NCBI RefSeq assembly: GCF_003933245.1
Contig: NZ_QUSX01000001.1
Location: forward strand, 1,364,001 to 1,428,000
Source of the DNA: Maribacter algicola
Lineage (GTDB): Bacteria > Bacteroidota > Bacteroidia > Flavobacteriales > Flavobacteriaceae
Length of the DNA stretch: 64,000 nucleotides
Direction: 5' to 3'
Each line of letters begins with the position of its first letter. Position 1 is the first letter of the stretch. This document shows positions 33,696-42,660 of this stretch, piece by piece. The notes beneath the pieces are model-generated. The model ran no database searches and was not told the origin of the DNA. It saw nothing but the letters and a program-made list of their open reading frames with translations. Made by a program: the position numbers and the translations under genes.

Positions 33696-35267
33696 TTAGG
33701 AACCCAACAATCCCGATTCTATTAGAGGAATCCGAAACCGTTCTGTTTCTGCATTGGTGTGTTCGGTCGCAAAAATGGCTGCGGCTTGTTCCAAAATATC
33801 TGGATGCTGGGCGGCAACATTTTGGGTTTCGGCAGGGTCTGTTTGTAGATTATACAGTTCTAAAGTAGGTGATTCATCATCCTTTAAATGTTGGCGAACG
33901 ACCTTCCAATCGCCCATCCGAATGGCGACCTGCCCTCCATATTCCGGGAATTCCCAAAAAAGAAAATCGTGCTCTTGTTGTCCTCCTCCTTCTAACAAGG
34001 TGGGTAAAAAACTAATACCATCTGTATCAGCGGGTTTTTCAAAACCAATTAAGTCGGATAGTGTGGCCATCACATCATATTGAGCGGATACATGGTCGGT
34101 TCGCGTACCAGGTTGTATATGACCCGGCCAACTGGCAACCATAGGCACTCGGATACCTCCTTCATACACAAAGCCTTTTCCCTTTCCACGTTCCTCACCA
34201 AAAGGACCTGAGCTATTAAAGAAAGCACCATCGGTACCTCCGGTAAAGGTCACTCCATTGTCTGAGCTAAAAATAATAAGTGTATTCTCGTAGAGACCTT
34301 CTTTTTTAAGGTGGTCGATAAGTTTGCCCACATTTTCGTCCAAGTATGAAATCATGGCCGCGTAGCCTGCGTGCGGATTTTGATGTGGATAATATCCTTT
34401 ATCGCCCAAATAGGGTTCTTCCGGTCCAAACTTTTCCTTGTAGTAGTCCACCCAGCGTTGCGGGGCCTGAATCGGGTTATGGGGAATGGGGGTGGCCCAA
34501 TAAAAAAAGAAAGGGTCATTTTTCTTTTCAGAAATGAATTGTGTCATCTGTTCGAACATCAAATCCGGAGTATACTCGGTAAGATTATATGGCGCGTAAC
34601 TTTCAGGATTGTTTGGGTCTGTTCCTTCAGGGAATTTGGTGGATGGGGGTACAGTATCGTTCTGAAGATGTACCCTATTTTCATTGTGATACAGATGAAG
34701 GGGATAATACGTATGTGCCTGTCGTTGGCAGTTGTAGCCAAAGAAAAAGTCGAATCCCATTTTTGTGGGAATGGACTCAGTATGTGGTGCTCCTAAGCCC
34801 CATTTGCCTACCATTCCGGTAGCATAGCCTTGTTCTTTCAGTTTTTTCGGTAGTAGCACCGTGTTGGAGGGTATGGGCCGCTGTCCCTCCAGGGTAGAAT
34901 CTTTGGCCATAGCTCGATAGTCCCACACATCGCCCCGTACGCCCCATTCATCATTACCTCGAATGTAAGCATGCCCTGAATGCTTACCGGTCAACAGCAT
35001 GTAACGGGCCGGGGCACAAACGGGTGCACTGGTATAATGTTGTGTGAAAAGCATACCGCTTTGAGCAAGGGCGTCGATGTTAGGTGTCTCTATCTTTTCC
35101 TGTCCATAAACCCCTAGTTCTCCGTACCCTAAATCATCGGCAAGAATGTAAATGATGTTTGGTTTGGTAACAGGTACCGACTTTTCCTGCGGTTCTTTAC
35201 AGGAGATACTAAAAATAAGTAGCGCGGTTAAGGGATAAAATGCGACAAGTCTTCTGGAATAGTTCAT
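33696..35267 (-). CDS. Type I sulfatase (arylsulfatase-like), lipoprotein
   Basis: The 523-residue product has a lipoprotein signal (YPLTALLIFSISC). Catalytic features are complete: Asp44-Asp45 in ILADDLGYGELG, and the modification motif C-A-P-A-R at residues 84-88 (Cys84, Pro86, Arg88), in which Cys becomes formylglycine. ATPIPHNPIQAPQRW, IIFSSDNGVT and the active-site EGGIRVPMVASWPGH follow. It belongs to the S1 formylglycine sulfatases that remove sulfate from polysaccharides or other esters. Marine flavobacteria use many for algal glycans, but no glycoside hydrolase or SusCD pair is next to it. Its maturation needs a formylglycine enzyme or anSME from elsewhere, since the SUMF protein at 42661 lacks cysteines. 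Confidence 0.93.
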   Translation of the reverse strand: MNYSRRLVAFYPLTALLIFSISCKEPQEKSVPVTKPNIIYILADDLGYGELGVYGQEKIETPNIDALAQSGMLFTQHYTSAPVCAPARYMLLTGKHSGHAYIRGNDEWGVRGDVWDYRAMAKDSTLEGQRPIPSNTVLLPKKLKEQGYATGMVGKWGLGAPHTESIPTKMGFDFFFGYNCQRQAHTYYPLHLYHNENRVHLQNDTVPPSTKFPEGTDPNNPESYAPYNLTEYTPDLMFEQMTQFISEKKNDPFFFYWATPIPHNPIQAPQRWVDYYKEKFGPEEPYLGDKGYYPHQNPHAGYAAMISYLDENVGKLIDHLKKEGLYENTLIIFSSDNGVTFTGGTDGAFFNSSGPFGEERGKGKGFVYEGGIRVPMVASWPGHIQPGTRTDHVSAQYDVMATLSDLIGFEKPADTDGISFLPTLLEGGGQQEHDFLFWEFPEYGGQVAIRMGDWKVVRQHLKDDESPTLELYNLQTDPAETQNVAAQHPDILEQAAAIFATEHTNAETERFRIPLIESGLLGS

Positions 35268-35398
35268 TATTGACTATTAATGTTGGTTTCGAGTTTAATT
35301 TATTGATTTTAGAGTCTATATGAAAGATTTTAATCCCTTATATTTTTTGGATATAAAATAGCCTTTCATCATTTCAGTATGAAATAATAGGTAAAAAA

Positions 35399-36124
35399 AT
35401 GTCTAAAAAAACCTCCACGAAAAATAATAAGAGTAGACTACCGCTATATCTTTCCATGGCGCTAGTAGCCGGGCTGATTATATCGTATTTGGTATTTCCA
35501 GAGGTGGCCTCTTTTTTTGATAATGCCTGGAATGTTTTGACAAGCGATGACAAAGCTCAGATAAAGGAATGGGTTTCCGGTTTTGGTTGGATGGGTCCCT
35601 TGGTGTTGGTCCTAGCCATGATTGCACAGATGTTCTTGCTCATTGTACCCTCAGTATTGTTGATGGTGGTGGCTATATTGGCCTATGGACCCATCTGGGG
35701 AAGTGTCATTGTTTTTGTAGCGGTATTTGCCGCATCTTCTGTGGGGTATGTTATTGGGGATTATTTTGGTGATTCCATCGTAAAGAAAATCATCGGGGGA
35801 AAGTCTGAAAAGAAAGTGGAGGACTTTTTGGACGATTATGGCTTTTGGGCGGTCATCGTAACCCGTCTCAACCCTTTTTTGTCCAATGATGCCATTAGTT
35901 TTGTGGGTGGATTGCTGCAAATGGGCTATTGGAAGTTCATTGGGGCCACCTTGGTAGGAATTGCCCCCTTGACCCTGTTTATAGCCTATTTTGGCAAAAG
36001 CACGGACGGACTCAAAACAGGCTTGTTGTGGGGTTCCTTAGCCAGTCTATTGGCATTTGGTATTTATGTGTGGTGGGACAAGAAAATCCGGAACAAGGGT
36101 GGCTCGCCAAACAATTCTGAATAG
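35399..36124 (+). CDS. TVP38/TMEM64-family membrane protein (DedA superfamily)
   Basis: The 241-residue product has a basic N-terminus (SKKTSTKNNKSRLPLYL) and about six membrane helices. The VTT-domain core shows ILAYGPIWGSVIVFVAVFAA, GYVIGDYFGD and VTRLNPFLSNDAISFVGGLL, where the conserved Arg and Pro-Phe residues lie in the re-entrant region. DedA/TVP38 proteins are linked to lipid scrambling or flipping and envelope stress. Here the role is not known. It stands alone and converges on the DUF2892 gene with 31 bp between the stops. Confidence 0.85.
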   Translation: MSKKTSTKNNKSRLPLYLSMALVAGLIISYLVFPEVASFFDNAWNVLTSDDKAQIKEWVSGFGWMGPLVLVLAMIAQMFLLIVPSVLLMVVAILAYGPIWGSVIVFVAVFAASSVGYVIGDYFGDSIVKKIIGGKSEKKVEDFLDDYGFWAVIVTRLNPFLSNDAISFVGGLLQMGYWKFIGATLVGIAPLTLFIAYFGKSTDGLKTGLLWGSLASLLAFGIYVWWDKKIRNKGGSPNNSE

Positions 36125-36155
36125 ACATCCAAACCACCCCTATCATTTCACCACA

Positions 36156-36362
36156 CTATGCTTCGCATCCTTTATCGGCATCCTTTACCCCTAGTTTTCG
36201 AAGGATATCCTCCATCAAACACCATTTGGTAAAAGAGGATTGCAATAAGTTGGCTCCAACGAATACGTTGAACCATAGCCAGTTGATGTTTACATAGAGG
36301 GCCAATAGTACGCTAATGATGATAAAAGTACCGGCAATGGCACGAATATATCTGTTAATCAT
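36156..36362 (-). CDS. DUF2892 (YgaP-like) small membrane protein
   Basis: The 68-residue product starts MINRYIRAIAGTFIIISV and has two hydrophobic segments, with the DUF2892 pattern NWLWFNVFVGANLLQSSFTK, then CLMEDILRKLGV. This inner-membrane domain is often found fused to or next to rhodanese and metal or sulfur genes. Cys48 and Cys66 may bind metal or thiols. It is the last gene of the RND efflux operon, 18 bp after the PII-like gene. Confidence 0.82.
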   Translation of the reverse strand: MINRYIRAIAGTFIIISVLLALYVNINWLWFNVFVGANLLQSSFTKWCLMEDILRKLGVKDADKGCEA

Positions 36363-36380
36363 ATTTTTTGGATTTAGTTT

Positions 36381-36686
36381 TTAAATTGATTTTTCAATGG
36401 GTACCACAACCGCTTTGATAGGGTTATTGGTTTCCATTTTGCTGTTGAATTCCTCAATGAGGCCGAAAAGCTGGTCGATATTTTCATCCTCCGTAAAGGA
36501 GAAGAAAAGACTGGACTCCACCCCGCCTTTTTCACTGGGGAACCAACTAGCGGCGCGTACCATGGGCGCAACATTTTTATAGCCATCAATATCGGAGCCG
36601 CTATAGCTATCGATATTTGCTTTTTTAAACATTTGAAGGATTTCGGTATCGAACTCCTCCACAACGGTGACGATTAAAAGCTTCAT
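36381..36686 (-). CDS. PII-like small signalling protein linked to RND pump
   Basis: The 101-residue product has the ferredoxin-like beta-alpha-beta pattern of PII and PII-like proteins: MKLLIVTVVEEFDTEILQMF, SLFFSFTEDENIDQLFGLIE and NNPIKAVVVPIEKSI. Small PII-like proteins such as DUF3240 are known next to heavy-metal RND pumps, where they may sense a ligand. It lies between the RND permease (12 bp) and the DUF2892 gene. No classical T-loop tyrosine motif is seen. An allosteric or sensing role for the pump is inference. Confidence 0.72.
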   Translation of the reverse strand: MKLLIVTVVEEFDTEILQMFKKANIDSYSGSDIDGYKNVAPMVRAASWFPSEKGGVESSLFFSFTEDENIDQLFGLIEEFNSKMETNNPIKAVVVPIEKSI

Positions 36687-36698
36687 CTTTCTAAAATT

Positions 36699-39600
36699 TT
36701 ATTCTAGTTCAGTTTCCGAAGGTTGCTCCGGATGATTTTTTCTTTCGATCATATAATATACCAAGGGAACTACCAGTAATGTCAACACGGTAGAGACAAT
36801 GGTTCCTCCCATGAGGGAGATGGCCAGACCTTGGAAAATAGGGTCAAAAAGGATGACAAATGCCCCGATAACCACGGTTCCTGCTGTCAATAGGATGGGC
36901 GTAGTACGAACGGCCCCAGCTTCAATGGCCGCCTGCTTCAGGGGCACTCCTTCGGCCAAACGTAGGTTGATAAAATCGATCAGCAAGACCGAGTTTCTAA
37001 CCATGATACCTGCCAAGGCAATCATCCCAATAAAGGAGGTGGCCGTAAAGAAAGCGCCCATCAGCCAGTGTCCTAAAATAATTCCGATCAAGGACAATGG
37101 AATGGCCACCATCATGACCACGGGTGCTTTAAAGTTCTGGAACCATCCCACGATCAATATATAGATGAGGATAATGGCGCCAATAAAGGCTATGCCCAAA
37201 TCACGGAAAACTTCCAAGGTAATCTGCCATTCGCCGTCCCACTTCACCGAATAATCGTCTTCATACTCTGGTTGGCCCAAGTACATTTCATTCATAGTAT
37301 ATCCCATTGGCAACGGTATTTCCTTCAACTTCTCTTCCATCCCCAAAATGGCGTAGGCCGGACTCTCCAACTCCCCTGCCATATCCGCCATGACGTATAC
37401 CACGCGTTTTTGGTTCTTTCTGTAAATACTCTTGGCGCTGGTGACCGGTTGTATGTCCACTAAATCTGAAATGGACACCATATTTCCTTGATTTGATTTT
37501 ACCTTTAATTGGGCAATGTCCGTCACGGTGGATTTCTCTTTTTCATCCAAGGCCAAAACCAATCCCACTTGCTGTATGGCATTTTCATCGTATAGATTGG
37601 CAATGGGCCTATTGCTCAACGCCATGTTCATGGTGTAAGCGATCTGCTGGGGAGCTACGCCGTATAACATGGCCTTTTCCCTATCAATGGTGAACTGATA
37701 TTCCGTTTGATCCACTTCTACCATCCAATCGATATCCACCACATCCTGGGTGTTTTTAAGGATATCCTGAACATTGTCCGCAATTTCCATTTGCGTATCG
37801 TAATCAGGGCCATATACTTCGGCTACAATGGTTGAAAGTACCGGGGGTCCAGGCGGCACCTCTACCACTTTTACATTGGCCTTGTATTTTGAGGCGATGC
37901 GCTGAATTTCAGACCTAAGTAATTTTGCTATATCATGACTTTGTGCACTACGTTCGCCCTTGTCGATAAGGTTTACCTGTATATCCGCCATATTGCTACC
38001 GCCACGAAGATCGTAGTGCCGTACCAAACCGTTGAAAGTAATGGGAGCGGAAGTGCCCACATAATTTTGATAGTTGACCACTTCCGGCCTGGTGGCCAGG
38101 TATTGGGAAATTTCCTGGGCTACCACTCCGGTACGTTCCAAGGTAGTACCTTCTGGCATATCGATGACCACCTGAAATTCGTTCTTGTTGTCAAAAGGCA
38201 ACATTTTTACCGCTACCGATTTTGTAAAGAACAGCAACATAGAACCAATGAGCAAGAAGAAGGTCAAACCAAGGAATATCCAACGTTTTCCCTTGTGCTC
38301 GATCAAGGGGCGCTCAAACTTGTCATAGAATTTATAGATTAAGGTATCCTCCAACGGTTTTTCCTCTTTCTTCACAGTTTCCTTTTTGTCCTTTTCCCGC
38401 AGGAAAATATATCCCAAATACGGGGTGATGGTCAGGGCCACAAAGAGCGACAAGATCATGGCGATGGATGCGCCAATGGGCATTGGGGCCATGTAGGGCC
38501 CCATCAAACCGGATACAAAGGCCATGGGCAATACGGATGCGATTACTGTGAAGGTTGCCAAAATGGTTGGGTTACCAACTTCATTAATGGCATATAGGGC
38601 GGCCTGTTTAAAGGGTAGCCGTTTCATCTTAAAATGTCGGTGCATATTCTCCGCTATGATGATGGAGTCGTCCACCACGATACCTGTTACGAACACCAAG
38701 GCGAAAAGGGTGATTCGGTTCAAGGTATAATCCAGCATGTAGTAGCTCAACAAGGTCAAGGCGAACGTAATGGGCACCGAAAGGAACACGACCAGGCCTC
38801 CGCGCCATCCCATGGCCAGCATCACCACAAAGGTAACAGCAATAATGGACCCTATGAGGTGCAACAGGAGTTCAGACACCTTATGGGAAGCCGTTTCCCC
38901 GTAGTTTCGGGTGATTTCCACATGTACATCATCGGGGATCAAGGTAGTTCTTAAATGGTCCACTTTATCTATGATTACCTCTGCTATTTTCATGGCATCC
39001 GCGCCCTTTCTCTTTGCTACGGAAACCGTAACGGCAGGATATTCGGAGGTATATTCCGAAGCTTTTTCACTGGCCTGGCCAAATCCAAGGCTCACGTAAT
39101 TTTGGGGTATCTCGGGACCATCGATGATTTCTGCCACCTGTTTGAGGTAGACCGGTCTATTTTGTTGTACGCCCACGACCAAATTTTCCACATCGGTAGT
39201 GGATTCCAAGAACTTTCCGGTACTCACTAAAAATTCGGTATCGTTTCGGTCAAAACTACCCGAATTTAGTTGGGCGTTGTTGCCTTTTATCATTTCGGAA
39301 ACACTTAGAAAATCCAGCCCACTGGCGGCCAATTTGTCCTTGTCCAGAACCACGCGTAATTGTCGGTTTTGCCCCCCAATTTTATGGGTAACCGCCACAT
39401 CGTTGACTTTTTTGATTTCCGCTTCCAGCTCCTGGGCCATTTGCCCCAATTGATAGCCGCTATAGTTTTCGCTCCAGAGGGTCAATCCCAACATGGGGAC
39501 ATCGTCTATGGCACGGGTCTTTACCAAGGGAAAGGTCACCCCCTGTGGCATCTGGTCCATGTGCTTGTTGATCTCGTTGTATAATTTTACGAAAGAGCGC

Positions 39601-39920
39601 TCAATATCTTCGCCCACGTAGAATTGTACGATGACCATCCCCTGTTCCTTCATGGATGTGGAATACACATATTCCACCCCCTTAATGTTACTGATGAGTT
39701 GCTCCAAGGGTTTTATGACCCTGGACTCAACTTCGGTCGGGCTCGCACCCGGGTATCCCACAAAAATATCGGCCATGGGCACATCGATCTGTGGTTCTTC
39801 CTCCCGTGGGATCAAAAACGAGCTATAGACCCCAATGACCATGAATACGATCATCAGGAGCACCGTTAACTTACTACCTATGAACATTTTGGCAATCTTG
39901 CCAGCTAAACCTTCCTTCAT
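36699..39920 (-). CDS. RND efflux pump, inner-membrane permease subunit
   Basis: I start at the ATG at 39920 (MKEGLAGKIAKMFIGSKLTV), giving 1073 residues, the usual length. Upstream in-frame codons run through a repeat and are not used. The protein has the RND plan: helix 1, a porter domain (FVGYPGASPTEVESRVIKPL), helices 2-6 with the proton-relay region FVTGIVVDDSIIIAENMHRH, a second porter domain, and helices 7-12 (IGMIALAGIMVRNSVLLIDF). It drives substrate export with the adaptor and TolC proteins encoded upstream. Whether it exports drugs, metals or lipids is not clear; the adjacent PII-like and DUF2892 genes hint at metals. Confidence 0.95.
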   Translation of the reverse strand: MKEGLAGKIAKMFIGSKLTVLLMIVFMVIGVYSSFLIPREEEPQIDVPMADIFVGYPGASPTEVESRVIKPLEQLISNIKGVEYVYSTSMKEQGMVIVQFYVGEDIERSFVKLYNEINKHMDQMPQGVTFPLVKTRAIDDVPMLGLTLWSENYSGYQLGQMAQELEAEIKKVNDVAVTHKIGGQNRQLRVVLDKDKLAASGLDFLSVSEMIKGNNAQLNSGSFDRNDTEFLVSTGKFLESTTDVENLVVGVQQNRPVYLKQVAEIIDGPEIPQNYVSLGFGQASEKASEYTSEYPAVTVSVAKRKGADAMKIAEVIIDKVDHLRTTLIPDDVHVEITRNYGETASHKVSELLLHLIGSIIAVTFVVMLAMGWRGGLVVFLSVPITFALTLLSYYMLDYTLNRITLFALVFVTGIVVDDSIIIAENMHRHFKMKRLPFKQAALYAINEVGNPTILATFTVIASVLPMAFVSGLMGPYMAPMPIGASIAMILSLFVALTITPYLGYIFLREKDKKETVKKEEKPLEDTLIYKFYDKFERPLIEHKGKRWIFLGLTFFLLIGSMLLFFTKSVAVKMLPFDNKNEFQVVIDMPEGTTLERTGVVAQEISQYLATRPEVVNYQNYVGTSAPITFNGLVRHYDLRGGSNMADIQVNLIDKGERSAQSHDIAKLLRSEIQRIASKYKANVKVVEVPPGPPVLSTIVAEVYGPDYDTQMEIADNVQDILKNTQDVVDIDWMVEVDQTEYQFTIDREKAMLYGVAPQQIAYTMNMALSNRPIANLYDENAIQQVGLVLALDEKEKSTVTDIAQLKVKSNQGNMVSISDLVDIQPVTSAKSIYRKNQKRVVYVMADMAGELESPAYAILGMEEKLKEIPLPMGYTMNEMYLGQPEYEDDYSVKWDGEWQITLEVFRDLGIAFIGAIILIYILIVGWFQNFKAPVVMMVAIPLSLIGIILGHWLMGAFFTATSFIGMIALAGIMVRNSVLLIDFINLRLAEGVPLKQAAIEAGAVRTTPILLTAGTVVIGAFVILFDPIFQGLAISLMGGTIVSTVLTLLVVPLVYYMIERKNHPEQPSETELE

Positions 39921-39946
39921 TTTATTTTTTATTAGTGGGGCGTTTT

Positions 39947-40006
39947 CACCTGCCAATGGGGCAGGTGGGCGGGCTTTCCGTTCATACTCCTCCCTGCCAA
40001 GGCAGG
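39947..40006. repeat. Two REP-like hairpins inside the efflux operon
   Basis: CACCTGCC-aatgg-GGCAGGTG at 39947-39967 and CCTGCC-aa-GGCAGG at 39993-40006 share the same core. They fill the 123-bp gap between adaptor and permease genes and could weaken or stabilise parts of the transcript. Confidence 0.65.
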
Positions 40007-40043
40007 TGCGGGGTAACCACTGCAATCCCTAACGCGTTTCCTT

Positions 40044-41126
40044 TTACTGTATATCCAATGTTGCTCCGTTGTACAGTTTTCCTTCCGCGGAAACTATGTA
40101 TTTTTCATCCTGCGTAAGACCGGACAACACCTCTACCTGATCGCCAAAAGTGCGTCCCAATCGCAACCATCGCAAGAGGGCCGTATTACTTTCACTAACG
40201 GTATACACACCGGTGAGACTTCCGTTCGTCACCAAGACATCCGTAGGTATCATAATCGCGGCATTGTTTGTTTTTTTGGCAACAGGGAACTGTACGGTGG
40301 CATACATTCCGGATAGTATAGGAATGTCGGTTTTTCCCAAAACCACCTTTACCAAATATTGACCTCCAGTATTTTTAGAGGAGGAACTTACTTCGGTCAC
40401 TTTACCCTTTACATTTTGCTCCAGGGATTTGATAAGGACGTTTACAGGGGTATCATTTTTTATTTCAGTGATTTCGGATTCCGGAACCATGGCTAACACT
40501 TGATAGGTGCCTGGGGCTTCTACTTCCAATAAGGGCATCCCAGGGTTTGTCATATCCCCGGCATTGATAAATTTATTGGTCACCACGCCGCTAAATGGGG
40601 CACGTATATTTGCATAGCCCATTTGTGCATTGACCTCGTTCTTCATTTGTATGACCGACTCCAACCGGGCCTTCGCCATAGTATAATGTGCAGTAACGTC
40701 ATCCAGTTCCTTTTGGGAAGCACTGTTCTCTTTAAAAAGGGCGGTAAACCGGTTATAGTCTTTTTCGGCATTGTTGAAGGCGGCGTCTGCCTCTGCAATA
40801 CCGGCATTCACTTGGGCCAATTTGGCCGATACATCCGCATTGTTCACGCTCAATAGGAGCTGTCCGTTTGATACTTTTTCACCTACCTGCACATATATTT
40901 TGTCCACATACCCCATCATTCGGGTACTGATGTTCGCACTCTTGGAAGCTTCTACCTTACCACTTACGGTAAGAAAAGGATCATTACTGTTTTGTGTTAC
41001 GGTACTTGTGGTAACCGAAATGGCAGCACCTTTGGTTGCCGCAGTTGTTTTTTGGTCGTTTCCGCAACTGGCAAATATGGTGAGGGCCGCCAAAGCCATT
41101 ACTGATATATAAAGTTTATTTTTCAT
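40044..41126 (-). CDS. RND efflux periplasmic adaptor (HlyD/MFP family), lipoprotein
   Basis: Starting at the ATG at 41126 (MKNKLYISVMALAALTIFAS), the 360-residue product has a lipobox (IFASC). The membrane-fusion layout is clear: barrel-sandwich half (VSGKVEASKSANISTRMMGY), a helical hairpin of about 80 residues (ALFKENSASQKELDDVTAHY), the second lipoyl half (YANIRAPFSGVVTNKFINAG), a beta-barrel and a membrane-proximal end. It bridges the pump and the TolC-like channel. The gene lies 43 bp after the TolC-like gene. Confidence 0.93.
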   Translation of the reverse strand: MKNKLYISVMALAALTIFASCGNDQKTTAATKGAAISVTTSTVTQNSNDPFLTVSGKVEASKSANISTRMMGYVDKIYVQVGEKVSNGQLLLSVNNADVSAKLAQVNAGIAEADAAFNNAEKDYNRFTALFKENSASQKELDDVTAHYTMAKARLESVIQMKNEVNAQMGYANIRAPFSGVVTNKFINAGDMTNPGMPLLEVEAPGTYQVLAMVPESEITEIKNDTPVNVLIKSLEQNVKGKVTEVSSSSKNTGGQYLVKVVLGKTDIPILSGMYATVQFPVAKKTNNAAIMIPTDVLVTNGSLTGVYTVSESNTALLRWLRLGRTFGDQVEVLSGLTQDEKYIVSAEGKLYNGATLDIQ

Positions 41127-41169
41127 GTTTCTTATTGTATTTGGTCTTACGTTGAACCTGTATTGATTA

Positions 41170-42471
41170 TTAAATTTTTGTAAGGAACTGTATATATGCC
41201 AAGGCATAGTTGTGTTCAAAAATGGTCATATAGTACTCCAGTGTTTTTTGGGAATATTGGGTTTCGGCCATTAACAGGTCGGTCGTTTTTTCCAAGCCCT
41301 GTTCAAATCGGTTCGTACGGATTCGTAACGATTCTTGGGACTGTTCCAAGGCCAATTTGGTAAGCCTTAACTTATTCTGGGCATTCTCCAAATTTCGTTT
41401 TGCCCTGTTCAGTTCCAGCGCACTTTCAGATTTGTACTGTTCCAATTGTAGTTTGGCCTTGTCGTATTCGGCCTTGCTTTTCTGTGATTTTCCAAAGCGT
41501 TTGCTTCCTTCAAAAAGGTTCCATTTAAGTTCCGCCCCGAACAAATATCCATCGGCATCGCCCTGAAAGACTTCATCGTCATGCATTTCGTAGGTACCAA
41601 AGGCATTCAATCTGGGCAGAAAGGACATTTGATCCGCCTTGTGCATTTGTTTGTAGGCCTCCGTAGCGGAACCTAGGGCCAAAATATCCTTTCGGTTTTC
41701 GGAAAGCGATACCGCATCGATGTCCGAATAGGATACGGAGAGCGAGTCCGTCGGTTTCAGCACAGCAGTACCGGTCTCGTTCATAAGAACCGACAAATAG
41801 TTGCTGGCATTGAGAATATTGCTCTGGGCATAGTGCAATTGGTTGTCTATTTCCGTGACCCGTACTTGAACGGCCAATACGTCCGACTTTTGCAGGTATC
41901 CCTGGGCAAAGCTGTTTTCCGCAATACGCTGGTTTTCCATAGCGGTTTCCTTCGCTTTTTCCAACACGTCCACTGTTTTATAGGCAAGTTGCAGTTGCAT
42001 ATAGGCTTTTTCTACCTCTAGTAGGATATAGTCCTGGGTTCGTTCGGATTGTAATTCGGTAGCCGTCCACTTCGCCTTGGCAGCCTTTCGTTGAAACATA
42101 CCGTCCAGGTTGATCAAGGGCTGTTGTACTTCTACCCTAGTGGCATAGTCCTCTATTTGCCTGGGGTCGTTCAATAAGGTTGGATCGAAGTCGGCCGCCG
42201 TAAGGATCTGCTGGTTCAATTTGGAACCAAAGGCCATCAGGGGATTTGTAGTGGCAATTCCTGTATGGGAAACGCTTATGTTCGGCAATAAAACTGCATT
42301 GGTCTGCAAGTAATCCCCTTTGGCGGCAAGGGCCTCCTGCATGGCTATTTTAAGGGTGTTATTGCCATCTTTTACTTTTGTCATCACTTCTTCCTTCGTA
42401 ATGGGTGTGGTATTTTGACCCATCCCAAAATAGCAGGAGAAAAGAATAATATATCCTAGTAGGTATTTCAT
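41170..42471 (-). CDS. TolC-family outer-membrane efflux channel
   Basis: The 433-residue product has a signal peptide (YLLGYIILFSCYFGMGQ) and two OEP repeats of long amphipathic helices typical of TolC: ALAAKGDYLQTNAVLLPNIS, VEVQQPLINLDG, QLAYKTVDVLEKAKETAMEN, then LKWNLFEGSKRFGKSQKSKA and NRFEQGLEKTTDLLMAETQY. It is the first gene of the five-gene efflux operon (TolC, adaptor, permease, PII-like, DUF2892). A 14-bp palindrome about 50 bp upstream of its start is a candidate operator. Confidence 0.93.
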   Translation of the reverse strand: MKYLLGYIILFSCYFGMGQNTTPITKEEVMTKVKDGNNTLKIAMQEALAAKGDYLQTNAVLLPNISVSHTGIATTNPLMAFGSKLNQQILTAADFDPTLLNDPRQIEDYATRVEVQQPLINLDGMFQRKAAKAKWTATELQSERTQDYILLEVEKAYMQLQLAYKTVDVLEKAKETAMENQRIAENSFAQGYLQKSDVLAVQVRVTEIDNQLHYAQSNILNASNYLSVLMNETGTAVLKPTDSLSVSYSDIDAVSLSENRKDILALGSATEAYKQMHKADQMSFLPRLNAFGTYEMHDDEVFQGDADGYLFGAELKWNLFEGSKRFGKSQKSKAEYDKAKLQLEQYKSESALELNRAKRNLENAQNKLRLTKLALEQSQESLRIRTNRFEQGLEKTTDLLMAETQYSQKTLEYYMTIFEHNYALAYIQFLTKI

Positions 42472-42520
42472 TGTTGTAATATATTTTGGACAAAATTAGA
42501 TTGGGGAAACAAGCTGTGCA

Positions 42521-42534
42521 GTAACATTTGTTAC
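42521..42534. promoter_or_regulatory. Palindrome upstream of the efflux operon, candidate repressor operator
   Basis: GTAACA-tt-TGTTAC is a perfect inverted repeat, 50 bp upstream of the TolC-like start. A minus-strand -7-like box, TAATTTTG, is at 42491-42498. A TetR-type repressor site at this place would fit RND operons, but no regulator gene is adjacent. Confidence 0.4.
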
Positions 42535-42660
42535 CGAACCCCTATGGCAGGAAAATGGATGACGAATGTTGGTTTTATAAATGGGACATTTCTTTGGTGA
42601 TTAAGAATTAGTATGATTTCATATATTTACTAGGTACCAACTTCGGAAGGAGCTTCAAAT

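Noticed and set aside
39921..40025. 35-codon N-terminal extension of the RND permease
   Set aside because: The extension is translated REP hairpin sequence; RND permeases start directly before the first helix, as the ATG at 39920 does.
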